The notes under the pieces were generated by a model, which did no database searches, was not told the origin of the DNA, and worked only from the letters and a program-made list of their open reading frames with translations. A program made the translations under genes and the position numbers. A stretch of 64,000 bases of DNA, taken from contig NZ_AP026800.1 in assembly GCF_033095945.1 (NCBI RefSeq), positions 930,001-994,000 of the forward strand, in the 5' to 3' direction. Shown here one piece after another: positions 43,993 through 53,352 of the stretch. This stretch comes from Bombiscardovia apis. Lineage in GTDB: Bacteria > Actinomycetota > Actinomycetes > Actinomycetales > Bifidobacteriaceae. Positions within the stretch are counted from its first letter, which is position 1. Every line of letters begins with the position of its first letter.

Positions 43993-44974
43993 ATGGCTTC
44001 CACAACCATAGCCAAGCTAACCCATACCCCAGCCACCCATACCGCAGCTCCATGGACCTTGCCCAACTCCTCGTAAGGAACGGACTGACGGGTATCGGCG
44101 TCTAGGACCTTGCCGAGCGCATAGACCTGGTCGGCTACTACCGCCTCAAGGGCTACTGGTATCCGTTCCTCACTCCTGTGGCAGGCGACAGAAAACGCAA
44201 ACTGCCCTTCCTGCCCCACACATCCTGGGATTCCATCTGGGAACGCTACATGTTCGACCAGGAACTGCGCACCATCGTCTTCGACGGCATCGTCAGCATC
44301 GAGGTCCACCTCAAAAGCTGCATGGCATCCGAACTGGCCAAGACAACAGGACCGTTCGGCTATACCGCGCCGGATGGCATGCCCGGGCTCAGCCCCGAGG
44401 AACACAGGAACGCGATCGCCAATATCGCCAACGACTACCAGCGGTCGTCGCTGCCTCAGCTGCGACATTTCAGAGCCACGTATTCCGATCCCCTGCCGCC
44501 CATCTGGATACTGGTGGACTGCCTGTCCTACGGCGATTTCAAGAAGATCTTCTACAAGGGCGCCGACCCCTCAATCAAACGACAGTTGGCATTGCAGCTG
44601 GGCATCATGTCCAACAAGCCCGGCGTCAGCAACGAGAAACTGCTGCGCGATTGGCTTGAGAACATTCGGATCGCCCGCAACAAGACCGCCCATCACGACC
44701 GCTTCTGGAACTGCATCGACTCCAAGATGACACCCATCAAGCCCAAGCTCTACCCCAACGACGCCACCTGGTGGGGCAACCAATGGGAGCCCTTCCGCCG
44801 GCCGGAGTCAAAAGGCCCGGCAGGATTCCTGACCATGGAGCACTACCTGCTGAACCAGCTGGACATCACCTACTGGCGCAACAACTTCGTGGGACTGATG
44901 AACCGTTACCCCAGTTTCCCACTGAAACACATGGGCTTCCCGGAAACTGGCAGTCACTGCCCATCTGGCAATAG
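43993..44974 (+). pseudogene. Abi_2 family (AbiD/AbiF-like, HEPN) abortive infection protein, broken
   Basis: Reassembled, the frames encode a protein of about 325 aa: DLVGYYRLKGYWYPF, IWERYMFDQELRTIVFDGI, and the HEPN-type ribonuclease motif IARNKTAHHDRFWN near the C-terminus. It ends MGFPE then NWQSLPIWQ in a second frame. Three lesions are visible. The frame changes between the ATG at 43993 (perfect GGAGGG site) and 44052. A TAG lies at 44103-44105. One A is missing near 44946, where the frame shifts to the family-like ending. The longest uninterrupted stretch, from about 44178, might still be translated from an internal GTG. GC content is clearly above that of its neighbours. Intact members block phage growth by RNA cleavage. 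Confidence 0.82.
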
Positions 44975-45066
44975 CGCTGCACCCTTTTCACCCAACAATA
45001 CTGCGACTAGAACAGGCAGGCAGTTTTGGCGCATAGCCTTATTCCAGGCTCGTATTGAGGGGCAAG

Positions 45067-45097
45067 CTGTTTGCGGTTGCGCAGCGACCGCAAACAG
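45067..45097. repeat. 11-bp-arm hairpin in island
   Basis: CTGTTTGCGGT and its exact complement flank a nine-base loop. It follows the Abi_2 remnant and may be its terminator. The remaining sequence from 44975 to 45382 shows no gene I can identify. Confidence 0.5.
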
Positions 45098-45382
45098 TGC
45101 GGCAGCAGTATGGTCGAGCTGATCCAGCTCGGCGGAGTTCGGGGCGGTAGCCCCGTAAGAACAGCCAAGGTCAAAAAGGTCATGCTATGGATGCCTGGCT
45201 AGCGTCAAAACTCATCCTCCCATCAATATAAGAGTACGTTGATTTTTAGACGGATTTTGGAACACCTAACTCGACGAAACGACTCCCGGAATCCACATCT
45301 CGCAGCCCGTGTCAAAAACGACCGTTTAGGAAACATACGATAGATGCCTTCACCAAGCAGAATTGCACATCATTGCAACTCC

Positions 45383-47108
45383 TCACAACTCCACTTTACC
45401 GTGCGCCTGAGCCTCTATTAATCTCCTGTAGTACTCACAACGATTCAAAAGATCCGAATGCTTACCTTTATCGAGCACTACGCCATTTTTAATAACTACA
45501 ATCCAATCGGCTTCAAGGATGAGGGAGAGTCGGTGAGCGGAATAAACAACGGTTGTATCTTGGAACCTGTTTCGTATGAGTTCAGCCACTTCTTCTTCAT
45601 CGAGGCCGTCTAAATTAGATGTTGGTTCATCCATCAGCAATAGCTTAGGATCTCTAATCAGAGCTCGCGCAAGAGCTATTCGCTGTTTTTGCCCACCAGA
45701 CAACGATAAGCCTGACTCCCCCACATAGAGATCCAGCAGATTCTCTTGTCCGATACCGGTAGTGGATAAACCGACCTGAGTCAGCACGAATATCATGTCA
45801 TCATCTGTCGATGTTTTCCTTCCTAACTTTAGGTTATCTCTGATGGTGCCGGTGAGAATGCATGGCTCTTGCTCAACGAACGCAACTCGTTCTCGTAACT
45901 CTGAAATATCAAGGTCAGAAAGATTGTGTCCATCGATAGTGATTTTCCCACCAATAGGCATAAAGAATCGTTCCATCAGGCCAAGGCATGTCGTTTTCCC
46001 TCCGCCAGATTCTCCGACAAGTGCGGTAATTTTCTTTGCTGGCACAGCAAAACTCACTTCAGACAAAGAGTGTTTTTGCTCAGGTGGATATTGATGATAT
46101 ACCTCATCAAAAACAACAACCGGAGCGTCTGCGAGCTTCAGAACTCCCGTTTTCTCCGCGTTTTCCTCCTCTGGCACCGCCATGAATTCGTCAATTCTCT
46201 GTACCCCAACCAAAGCCTGCTGAAATTGACCTACTGCAGAGGCTATCGCTGTAGTTGCTGACGAAAAATAGGAGAAGTACATCAAAAACATGAGAAGGGC
46301 AGTAAATTCCATATTGCCGAGAGCGACCTGATATGCACCGTAAAGAATGGCGAGGATATTGCCAACTTGCGACAGAATTTGAGTAATCGGTCCTAAACCA
46401 CTGTAGAGATAGATTAATTTTTTCCCAGATTGGAATGCCCGCGATATCACATTATAAAGTTTCCTTTTTTTCTCCGTCTATAGCGTTATATGCTTTAAGT
46501 ACTCTCATTGCAGAGACAGACTCTTGCACGCTTAGAGTCATCCCCATCGATGCATCCTGAATTTCATTTTGCCATTTCTTAATGGGTCTAGACACAGCCA
46601 TTACAAACAAAATTGAGATGATCGATGGAACGATTACTATGACAAAAAACAGCAGATTTATCCTGATTAAAGCCACTCCAGACCCTACTAGTAGAATCGC
46701 AGCCTGTACAAGACCGAGAAACTGCGTGGGAATTGACTTTATCAATGCAGCATCACCGGTAATTCTCTGGGAATACCAAGCAGGAGGATTGGCTTCACGA
46801 TCCAGTACTCCCATACAGAAGAACTTTTCCACCATTCGATGTCGAATTGAATATACCTTTTGTTCCCCTATTTTACCGATTAAAGCCTGCTGAATGGCAG
46901 TTAACACCGCCCCTAAAATAACGAGGACTCCCAGCATCACTGTAATACGTGTTACCGGAGACTTCTGTTGCACCCCAGCAATCAGATCTCCACTTAGCCT
47001 GGGCTGCATAAGTGTCACAGCCTGAGTCAGCACACCCAAAATCAAAGAGACAGCATATACACCTGTGTGACCTTTAAGGTATTGCCATATAGAATGATGC
47101 TGCTTCAA
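45383..47108 (-). pseudogene. ABC exporter (permease-ATPase), split by frameshift
   Basis: Two adjacent minus-strand frames form one exporter of about 575 aa. The first (46452-47108, TTG start) has five or so membrane helices and ends IDGEKKETL. The second (45383-46450) continues ISRAFQSGKKLIYL through the last helices into an ATPase with Walker A GESGGGKTT, signature LSLSGGQKQR and Walker B LLLMDEPTSNLDG. The break is at an A7 run (T7 at 46465-46471 on the plus strand): with six A residues the frame would be continuous. Transcriptional slippage at A7 could restore some full-length protein, so it may not be dead. Such half-size exporters secrete peptides or drugs. Confidence 0.82.
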
Positions 47109-47507
47109 TACATGATCCTGATGCTAATGTCTCATATTCCAGCGAGAACATAATGTCGTAACCGATATACACCCCATGATATCTAGTACCCGTATCTTAT
47201 GTAAACCACGCATATGTTCATTTTTTCTATCGAGATTTTGTTCAGTTCTATAAGAAGTCACAGCCCATAAACTGCAACATAACTTGCGCATGCAGCTGAA
47301 ACCAAAAGATGAACAATTTCATTCTTCTCATGAAGTGTTACACCTACTGCATTAAGCCCAAATTGTTATAGCCAAGAACGTCTCGATCCAGGCGAAGACA
47401 GTCATTTAGAACTCATAAACGTTTTGCTTACCACATGGCACTTCTTCAACTGACAGCATACAATGGCACATAGGTTTATACGCTCAAGAACAAGGTGGTT
47501 TAGCTCG
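47109..47507. other. Divergent intergenic region
   Basis: About 400 AT-rich bases between the minus-strand exporter and the plus-strand DUF1648 gene. It must hold both promoters, but I see no clear -35/-10 pair, repeat or RNA structure. Confidence 0.4.
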
Positions 47508-48281
47508 ATGAAATTAAAAGTCCAAGATGATAAAAATCTCAACCGTAAGATGCCGAAGAGTGTCGATCAGGACACCTTAACCGACAGAAACAGACGAACG
47601 TTATGGATTTTCCGTATTATTATGTGGAGCATCTCAATTTTTGTGATTGCGATTGCTGCGATCATTGTCCCAATGATGCCGGACACTATTCCAATTCATT
47701 TCGATATTCACGGCCACGCAGATAGATGGGGCAGTGGATCTGGTGTTTTTCTGATACCTCTCGTAACGAATATTACATTCGCAGGAATATGGTTCCTTAT
47801 GGAGCTATTTGTAAGACGATTCCATGGAATCGGAAATGACTCTAACATGTCTCTGTACACATCCCTAAAGATTTTATTGATAGGAGGCATTTGGGTGCAA
47901 TTCCTCCTATCTCTAATTGCCGCTGATTTATTGTACGGAGGGTTTAAGCAAATATCATCTTTTTCAGACAATGACATAATTATTCGGCTTTCAGGAGTAG
48001 CCATAGGAGTTTGCTCTTGTATCGCAGGAATGGCGATGCCTTTGGTGAAAGGAATGCATATTAGTGGACTCCCTAAAGATTCTAAGCCCTGGAAAGTATT
48101 GCAATATCAAGGTTCAGCAGTTTTTCTCGCAACTGGGGTGCTAATGCTTCTGCTGAGTGTATTGTTGCGCGGAATATGGATTATTTGGGGTTTCTTTTTT
48201 GCAGCGTCAATAGAAGCTGCGGTTCTTACCCTGTTATTGTTTAGGGCCCGAAGAATGCAATATACAAAAAAAGAAAACTGA
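47508..48281 (+). CDS. DUF1648/SdpI-like multi-pass membrane protein
   Basis: A 257-aa protein, the only clearly intact gene in the island. After about 30 polar residues it has a hydrophobic helix and then the DUF1648 signature MPDTIPIHFDIHGHADRWGS. Five further membrane segments follow, such as WVQFLLSLIAADLLYGG and AVFLATGVLMLLLSVLL. DUF1648 is part of SdpI-type proteins, some of which confer immunity to peptide toxins. The ATG at 47508 is preferred over 47463 because AAGGTGG lies about nine bases upstream. With an exporter and modification-type genes beside it, an immunity role is plausible but unproven. Confidence 0.75.
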   Translation: MKLKVQDDKNLNRKMPKSVDQDTLTDRNRRTLWIFRIIMWSISIFVIAIAAIIVPMMPDTIPIHFDIHGHADRWGSGSGVFLIPLVTNITFAGIWFLMELFVRRFHGIGNDSNMSLYTSLKILLIGGIWVQFLLSLIAADLLYGGFKQISSFSDNDIIIRLSGVAIGVCSCIAGMAMPLVKGMHISGLPKDSKPWKVLQYQGSAVFLATGVLMLLLSVLLRGIWIIWGFFFAASIEAAVLTLLLFRARRMQYTKKEN

Positions 48282-48291
48282 GAGGTTTTAT

Positions 48292-48384
48292 ATGCTTGAT
48301 TTTACAAATTCTGTAAGCGCTATTGCATCTTCAAAAGAGCGTCGATGGCATTATATTAAAGCTTTATCAGAATTGCGATATTGA
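48292..48384 (+). CDS. Possible 30-aa peptide ORF
   Basis: Begins MLDFTNSVSAIASSKERR and ends ALSELRY. GAGAGG lies six to nine bases upstream of its ATG, just after the DUF1648 stop, so it could be translated from the same mRNA. It might be a small peptide precursor or the truncated start of a longer gene. I do not recognise it. Confidence 0.3.
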   Translation: MLDFTNSVSAIASSKERRWHYIKALSELRY

Positions 48385-48456
48385 GGGTAACTAGGATATT
48401 ATAATTATAAAGTTACAAATATTGTAAGGAAGCAATAACAATTGGAGTGTGAAGAA

Positions 48457-49188
48457 ATGAATAACTGCATCCAGAGAGAGTCGCTACATGCATTGATGCT
48501 TTTTCGTAAAGATCTCTAGGACAATCTTGTATTGAGAGAAAAATTCGAAAAAGATCCACAATCTGTATTACCCACTGAGTGTAAGCTCATTACCATAGGC
48601 ACAGATAATCAAAATGGAATGACCTTCTCAGAGAGCCTTAAAGACACCCCGCTAGGCTTGAGATATGTAACGTTAGACAGATTAGTCAGAGTCATTGCAG
48701 CCCAAGCGGATATCAAGATTGACGATGCTGAAGCAGTGCCTTTTGTGGTCTGGGCCGGTTTTAATGCTCTTGTTGCATACAATGGGGCAGCAATAGGCAA
48801 CGCGGTCATTTACCACGACGCGGCGGTAAACACAGAAGCCTTCATCAATGCGGTCGTGAGATTCAATGTTAAATTTCCAGGGAAAAGTGGCTCAACTCCT
48901 CAGTCAGTAAAAACAGAATTAGTCAACAAGCCACATGTCATTTTGAGTAACACTTATTTGAATTCAGGCACTCATGATTTCCTTGTTAAATCTGGCATTA
49001 GTGCAATAAGAGAGAAAATGTTACTAAGAACAATTTTGAACGAAAAAATGACCAACACTGACAGACCCTCAAAACTCACTAAAGACTACACGTACAACGG
49101 TGTCAATTTCACTGTAGACTACCAGGCACATGGCAAGGATTACAAAGTTTCTGATTCTTCTCTGTTTGACTACTCATCTTTAACGTAA
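48457..49188 (+). pseudogene. Unknown protein with leader-like N-terminus, amber codon at residue 21
   Basis: From the ATG at 48457 (GGAG nine bases upstream) the frame reads 20 codons to a TAG at 48517-48519, then continues open in the same frame to 49188, 243 codons in all. The region after the stop, LREKFEKDPQSVLPTE, resembles the D-P-x-x-V-L part of nitrile-hydratase-type (NHLP) leader peptides, though the protein is far longer than such precursors. The middle has an Ala/Val-rich segment (FVVWAGFNALVAYNGAAIG). Translation from an internal start (48532, TTG) would give 218 aa. It lies 12 bases before a radical SAM gene, so a substrate role is possible. The call is tentative. Confidence 0.45.
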
Positions 49189-49200
49189 ACGGAGAGAATC

Positions 49201-49967
49201 ATGTACGAAGAAATAACTGTTGACAAATACCTGCAAGATAAAGATATCCGTGAAATTGCGATCGTCACGACGGATCGCTGCGAGGCGCGATGTGCCCATT
49301 GCCTTATGGAATCTTCGCCTGACCGCACAGAACGGTTGTCTGTAAAACAGATAACCGATTACATAGATTACTTCTCTGCAAAGGAAGAACTGCAGCTGGT
49401 CTGTTTTACTGGCGGTGAGTCAACTTTACTCGGAGATGATCTGCTCGAAGCGATCGCATATTGTTCCGAGCATGATATACCGACACGACTTGTCACTAAT
49501 GCAACATAGGCCGACAATGAAGTTTCTGCACAAAAACGGTATCAGCGTTATGTGAAGTAGGGCTTACAGAAATTAACATTTCAACCGATGATTTTCATGC
49601 TGTTTGGATTCCACTTGAAAACGTAAAGACCGCTTGGGGAGCTTGTAAAGGAAAAGGGTTTAAAACTGTTCTAATAGCAACATGCAGCGGACCAAGAAGC
49701 AAGGTAACCCCTACGTCAGTTAGGGACTTTATAGGGGAGCCTGAAGTAAAAGTCTACAAAGACATTGAATTGCGAGGTGACTTACCGTCTGCGTCCGATG
49801 GAACTTTCTACGGGATATCCGATAATAATATAACTAGCCTAGGCCGAGCAACCCATCTGAGAAAGGACTATTTTCGCAAGGTGAATTCAACCACGGTAGG
49901 TGGAGAGGTTTATGGGCAATGGCCTCACGTATTCAGCTTTATCCCAAGCTTGCAGGTGAAGTTTTAG
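49201..49967 (+). pseudogene. Radical SAM enzyme, broken and probably C-terminally truncated
   Basis: GGAGAG precedes the ATG. The cluster motif is CEARCAHC near residue 29, and FTGGESTLL near residue 68 supplies the GGE motif, as in peptide-modifying radical SAM enzymes. A TAG at 49507-49509 interrupts TNAT-x-ADNE, where homologous sequences of this type often have Trp. A missing A in the A5 run at 49532-49536 then shifts the frame, and the protein continues EVGLTEINISTDDFH to GRATHLRKDYF. The final frame ends at 49967, overlapping the methyltransferase start. No C-terminal SPASM cysteine cluster is visible. It is preceded by the leader-like gene. Confidence 0.78.
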
Positions 49968-50658
49968 ACTTTTGCTCAGGTCCAGGAATTCAAAGCTTGC
50001 TATCTGCCCAGAGTGGTTCCAGGGTAACATCTATCGAAATTAATCCAATAGCTGCCTCGCTAGAAAAATGTAATGCCACTTTGAACGGATACAGCGAAGA
50101 GATTACAATAAGGTGTTGTCCGGTTAAAGATGCATTCACCCCGGAAGACCGAGGACAATTTGATAGAATCATTGCGAATCCTCCTCTTGTTCCAATACCT
50201 CAAGGATTGATTACCCGTTACCTGGTGATGGTGGTAACGATGGGTTGAAGGTAACCCAAGAGATTCTGGAAACAGGTCTTCCCCGACTCTCGGAAAATGG
50301 TAGTTTAAGCACAATTGGGATGTGTACAGGAGACGAGAGCGGTCCTGCTGTGGCAGATTTGTTGCAGATCTACAAGCATGATTACGATATTCAATTATGC
50401 ATTCTTAATAAACATGAGCTAAGTCAAGATAGCGAATGGATTTTGGCTATCGCGCAAACAATCACGCTGCACTCAGGAAAGAGAATTAGTGATATATGTG
50501 AGCAGCTGTACGAGAAATTCCTAACCACTGGAAGTTCTGCTTTATTTATGTACGCTGTAACCCTTCGACCAAAACTGCCTAATTCTCAACATTCTTTTAC
50601 AGACATAGTTGACTTTTCTGACTCCCAATTTTCCGCAAACAATTGGTGGATTGAATGA
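49919..50658 (+). pseudogene. Class I SAM-dependent methyltransferase, frameshifted
   Basis: The first frame (49919-50248) has the SAM-binding motif EVLDFCSGPGIQSLL, an acidic VTSIEINPIA and the NPPL motif in RIIANPPLVPIP, as in HemK-like or small-molecule/peptide methyltransferases. The frame then shifts near 50200, apparently by loss of one G. It continues in another frame as DYPLPGDGGNDGLKV and runs to 50658. The N-terminus is short for the family and overlaps the radical SAM remnant by 49 bases, so a deletion may have joined the two. GGAGAGG lies upstream of the ATG at 49919. Confidence 0.75.
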
Positions 50659-50715
50659 GCGGCTTTTAGTAGCACTTCCGAAGAAGTCTAGCTTCCTGAA
50701 TTTTGCCCCTACTTT

Positions 50716-50748
50716 GCTCTGCCCTGAAACTTGAGTTTCGGACAGAGC
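50716..50748 (+). terminator. Terminator after methyltransferase remnant
   Basis: GCTCTG/CAGAGC plus GAAAC/GTTTC arms form an interrupted hairpin followed by ATCATTTTATAC. It would end the plus-strand transcript of the peptide-modification-like genes. Confidence 0.6.
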
Positions 50749-51019
50749 ATCATTTTATACTACTTAACTGTCACCAAAGTCATATCTGTTTGAGAGGAAG
50801 AGTTAAGATTTATTAGATATTCCTGTACTGTTAAATGGTTGAGAGAGTGCATGTAAAAGTAACATCCAACGCACCACATTTAGCTCCCATACCATCTTGA
50901 CCTAACGAGAAGAATCCTGGCATATCTTCTTCTACTCATCATCCGGTCTAGTTAATCATTATGGGTTATGTAGCAAAACGTGTGTCTAATGGTTGTCTGT
51001 TTTCAGGTATGTTGCGGGT

Positions 51020-51880
51020 TCAGGTGCTTCGTCCTGCCCATCCTTTTCTCGTGGAGTCCCTTCTCAGCGATCGTGGCGGTCCCGTAGAGAGATGGTGTCT
51101 GTGGCGGTGGACCAGCAGTCTTGGGTCTGGATCCTTTGGCGATGATGGCCTGCGGTCAGGGAGGGGTCGGTGAAGGCGAAGAGGGATCCCTGTCTGTTGA
51201 GTTGTCTGAGCCTCACGATCAGCCCTAGCCTGAACGCCACCGCTTACCCTGCCCATCGCATCACTCAACGCCTGGGCGGTCTCCTCCAAGTCCTTCACCC
51301 CAGCTTTGGCGTCATCGCGCACCTTCGATGCCTCATCAATGGCCGCTGATAGATCCACGCGCACTTGCTCATCATCGACCCGACCATCTCTGGAAGCCAA
51401 CAGGCCGGAAGCCTCACCAACACGAGACACCACAACACAGAATCCACAGCCCCAGACAACCCACGGCTGCGCACATCAAACAAACTGATATCACGACGTA
51501 GACTCTCATCATGAGCTCGTAATTCATCGACACTAGCCACGTCGCAGGATACAGAATACGGTGCTTTAGCAGCATTTTCATCAGCCATTTTCTTGCTGCC
51601 TTGACATCATTGACCTGGTTAGATGTTATTTTCTTCGCTTCGTGGTTTTTGCTGCTTGTCAGCAGATCATCGTTTTTCCTGCTCTCTCTTCCCTCTCATT
51701 GAAGACATTTCTGCAAGATTGTTGAGCCAGTTTGTACTGCCTGTCTCTCAAATATACAAAGCAGGCCGGCATCACCAAAGCAGTCACCACTGCGAGTACC
51801 ACCACGATTCTGCCTTTTGCCGAAATCCTCGACAATCGAGAACTATGAAGAATACTGTCAAAAAAGTCATTGTGAAACAC
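51020..51880 (-). pseudogene. Broken paralog of the coiled-coil membrane protein at 54293
   Basis: Minus-strand frames show a membrane helix (IVVVLAVVTALVMPACFVYL) followed by RQYKLAQQSC, then in a second frame YSVSCDVASVDELRAHDESLRR and in a third VRVDLSAAIDEASKVRDDAKAGVKDLEETAQAL. This order of helix, Cys-centred coiled coil and second Cys-like block resembles the intact gene at 54293-55258. At least two frame changes separate the pieces. It lies downstream of the kinase remnant on the same strand, so the two may once have been an operon. Confidence 0.6.
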
Positions 51881-51899
51881 CTTCCTATTACTGATTACA

Positions 51900-52750
51900 A
51901 GATAAGGGGGGTGCGGCGGATTCGCTGCCTTTCGCCTGCTTCTTGAAACATGCTCTCGGCTCGTTCGTCTGAGACTTGAGAGTTCACTGCTGCCAGCCGT
52001 ATCTTGTCAGCACTAGTCGGCGCTTCTTGGGCTGCAACAAGCCTGTGCATAATATTGGCGGATTGGCACGTGCTTTTGACATTTTATATAAACATTCTTC
52101 CTCAAGAAACGACAGCTGTTGAGAAGCAATGTCTAATCTGGTAGCAGCTTCATAGACATGTTGATGATTAAGATCTTCAATGATAAGACCGGTAAACGGT
52201 GCGCTGTCTGACAGCAGTTCGTAGGCGAGGACCCCGAACGAATACATTTCGGTTGCACCACTTTTCCACTGTTCAGGCGCAGCATAGCAACAGGTAAAAC
52301 TGCCTTTTCTCGTTACGTTTCAGTAAGCTCCTCTGCGTCATGCGATATGCCAAAGTCGGTAAGATGCCAATGTCTATTGAGTAGAAAACGTTGGCGGATT
52401 TCATATCCCTATGCACGACATTACCTTTTATGCTCACTAATATGACTACTATATCTTTAAGAATGGGAGTCGATTCACCCGTCATTATGCCTTTCTGATA
52501 CCGTTGTATAAAGTACGCTAAAAAACGCTGTGCTATCGGACATGAGTAGCGCCCAAAACATTTTGCCATCTATGGTGTCTGTGCCTTCATCCCACCCCGG
52601 CATCACATTCTCAAGTTCATGCTCTTGTTGTATCCGAGCAATACTAAATTCTCTTATCGCCCCACTCTCAGCCTGTATAAGTTTAGCCGCTGCTACTCGA
52701 CCGTGACTATCGGTAGCTGATATACCGAACCAGAGCAACCTCTGCCAATT
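51900..52750 (-). pseudogene. Serine/threonine protein kinase, multiply frameshifted
   Basis: Kinase landmarks occur in the right order but in different minus-strand frames: glycine loop GRGCSGSVY (near 52710-52745), VAAAKLIQ with the ATP-site lysine, HRD in VVHRDMKSANV (codons at 52405-52413), DFG in TDFGISHD (52349-52357) and APE in YAAPEQW (about 52266-52280). The last is followed by MYSFGVLAYELLSD. At least three frame changes are needed to join them. No membrane or PASTA segment is visible in the remnant. It lies upstream of the broken coiled-coil membrane protein gene. Confidence 0.78.
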
Positions 52751-52753
52751 GGA

Positions 52754-52951
52754 TCACGAAAAGTTCACGTATGCATACCGCACACGCGAAACAGGGCGAT
52801 GTTTCTGATAATCTCGGAGCCCTCCTGCTTGCACTGCCAGCAACCTGGCTGACTGAGTCGGATTGACCGGCACACCTCTCCCAATCCCTAAGCCAGTTCC
52901 GTCTGTGCGAGTGTCATGAGGCAGTTCTTTCAGCCTAATCCAATCGGGCAC
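52754..52951 (-). other. Open frame of uncertain status near right island end
   Basis: A 65-codon minus-strand frame (GTG start) ending just before the kinase remnant. It contains PHDTRTDGTGLGIGRG, which I do not recognise. It could be the N-terminal part of the kinase gene in another frame or a separate fragment. Its first codons overlap the 27-bp arm-type repeat. Confidence 0.25.
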
Positions 52952-52966
52952 ATTTCGGGCACATCG
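52940..52966 (+). repeat. 27-bp arm-type repeat, right copy
   Basis: Identical to 43688-43714. It lies about 130 bases inside the right attachment site; the inverted third unit found on the left is here only as a degenerate AAGTACCCG. Confidence 0.8.
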
Positions 52967-53094
52967 CTACCCATAAGTACCCGTATCAGCTTGTATCAGT
53001 TAATACTTGGAATCTGCTAGAATCGGCAGTATTCCTTGGATAGTTAGCAGCAGTTAAAGGCAGCTCGCATGTACCAGAACAGCGGCTTATCTCA

Positions 53095-53129
53095 CAAGGG
53101 GTCGCGGGTTCAAATCCCGCCGGCCCGAC
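53095..53129 (+). repeat. Right attachment site (attR), 35-bp direct repeat
   Basis: Exact copy of the tRNA-Pro 3' end at 43602-43636. The bases before it do not form a tRNA, so this is only the duplicated 3' part and not a second gene. Confidence 0.88.
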
Positions 53130-53140
53130 AAATAGCAATG

Positions 53141-53171
53141 ATTCCAAGGGGTTCGCCCCTTGGAATTTTTT
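53141..53171 (+). terminator. Second copy of the tRNA-Pro terminator
   Basis: ATTCCAAGGGG pairs with CCCCTTGGAAT around TTCG, followed by a T-run and the same TGTATGCC seen after the left terminator. It is probably the original chromosomal terminator of tRNA-Pro, pushed here by the island. Confidence 0.8.
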
Positions 53172-53352
53172 GTATGCCATGAATTAAGCGCATTTGAACC
53201 ACAGAATCTTTTCTAGTCTGCTAGCTCTCTGCTTGACTTATGTACTTATACCAATGATATCTGGAAATAGAAATAGCGAGTAACGCTACAACAATGAATA
53301 CCGCACCAATTATGAACTCACACCCCGCTAAACAAGTAAACACAACTCGGGG

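Noticed and set aside
45383..50658. Interpreting all the frame breaks as sequencing error
   Set aside because: Several breaks are in homopolymers, but the TAG substitutions and the many kinase breaks are not, and flanking housekeeping genes in the same sequence have no such errors.
50961..51173. Plus-strand 70-codon frame in the island
   Set aside because: It is antisense to the decayed coiled-coil protein remnant and shows no motif.
52986..53180. Minus-strand frame containing GPAGFEPATP at the right att site
   Set aside because: Same tRNA-derived artefact, arising from the duplicated tRNA 3' end.
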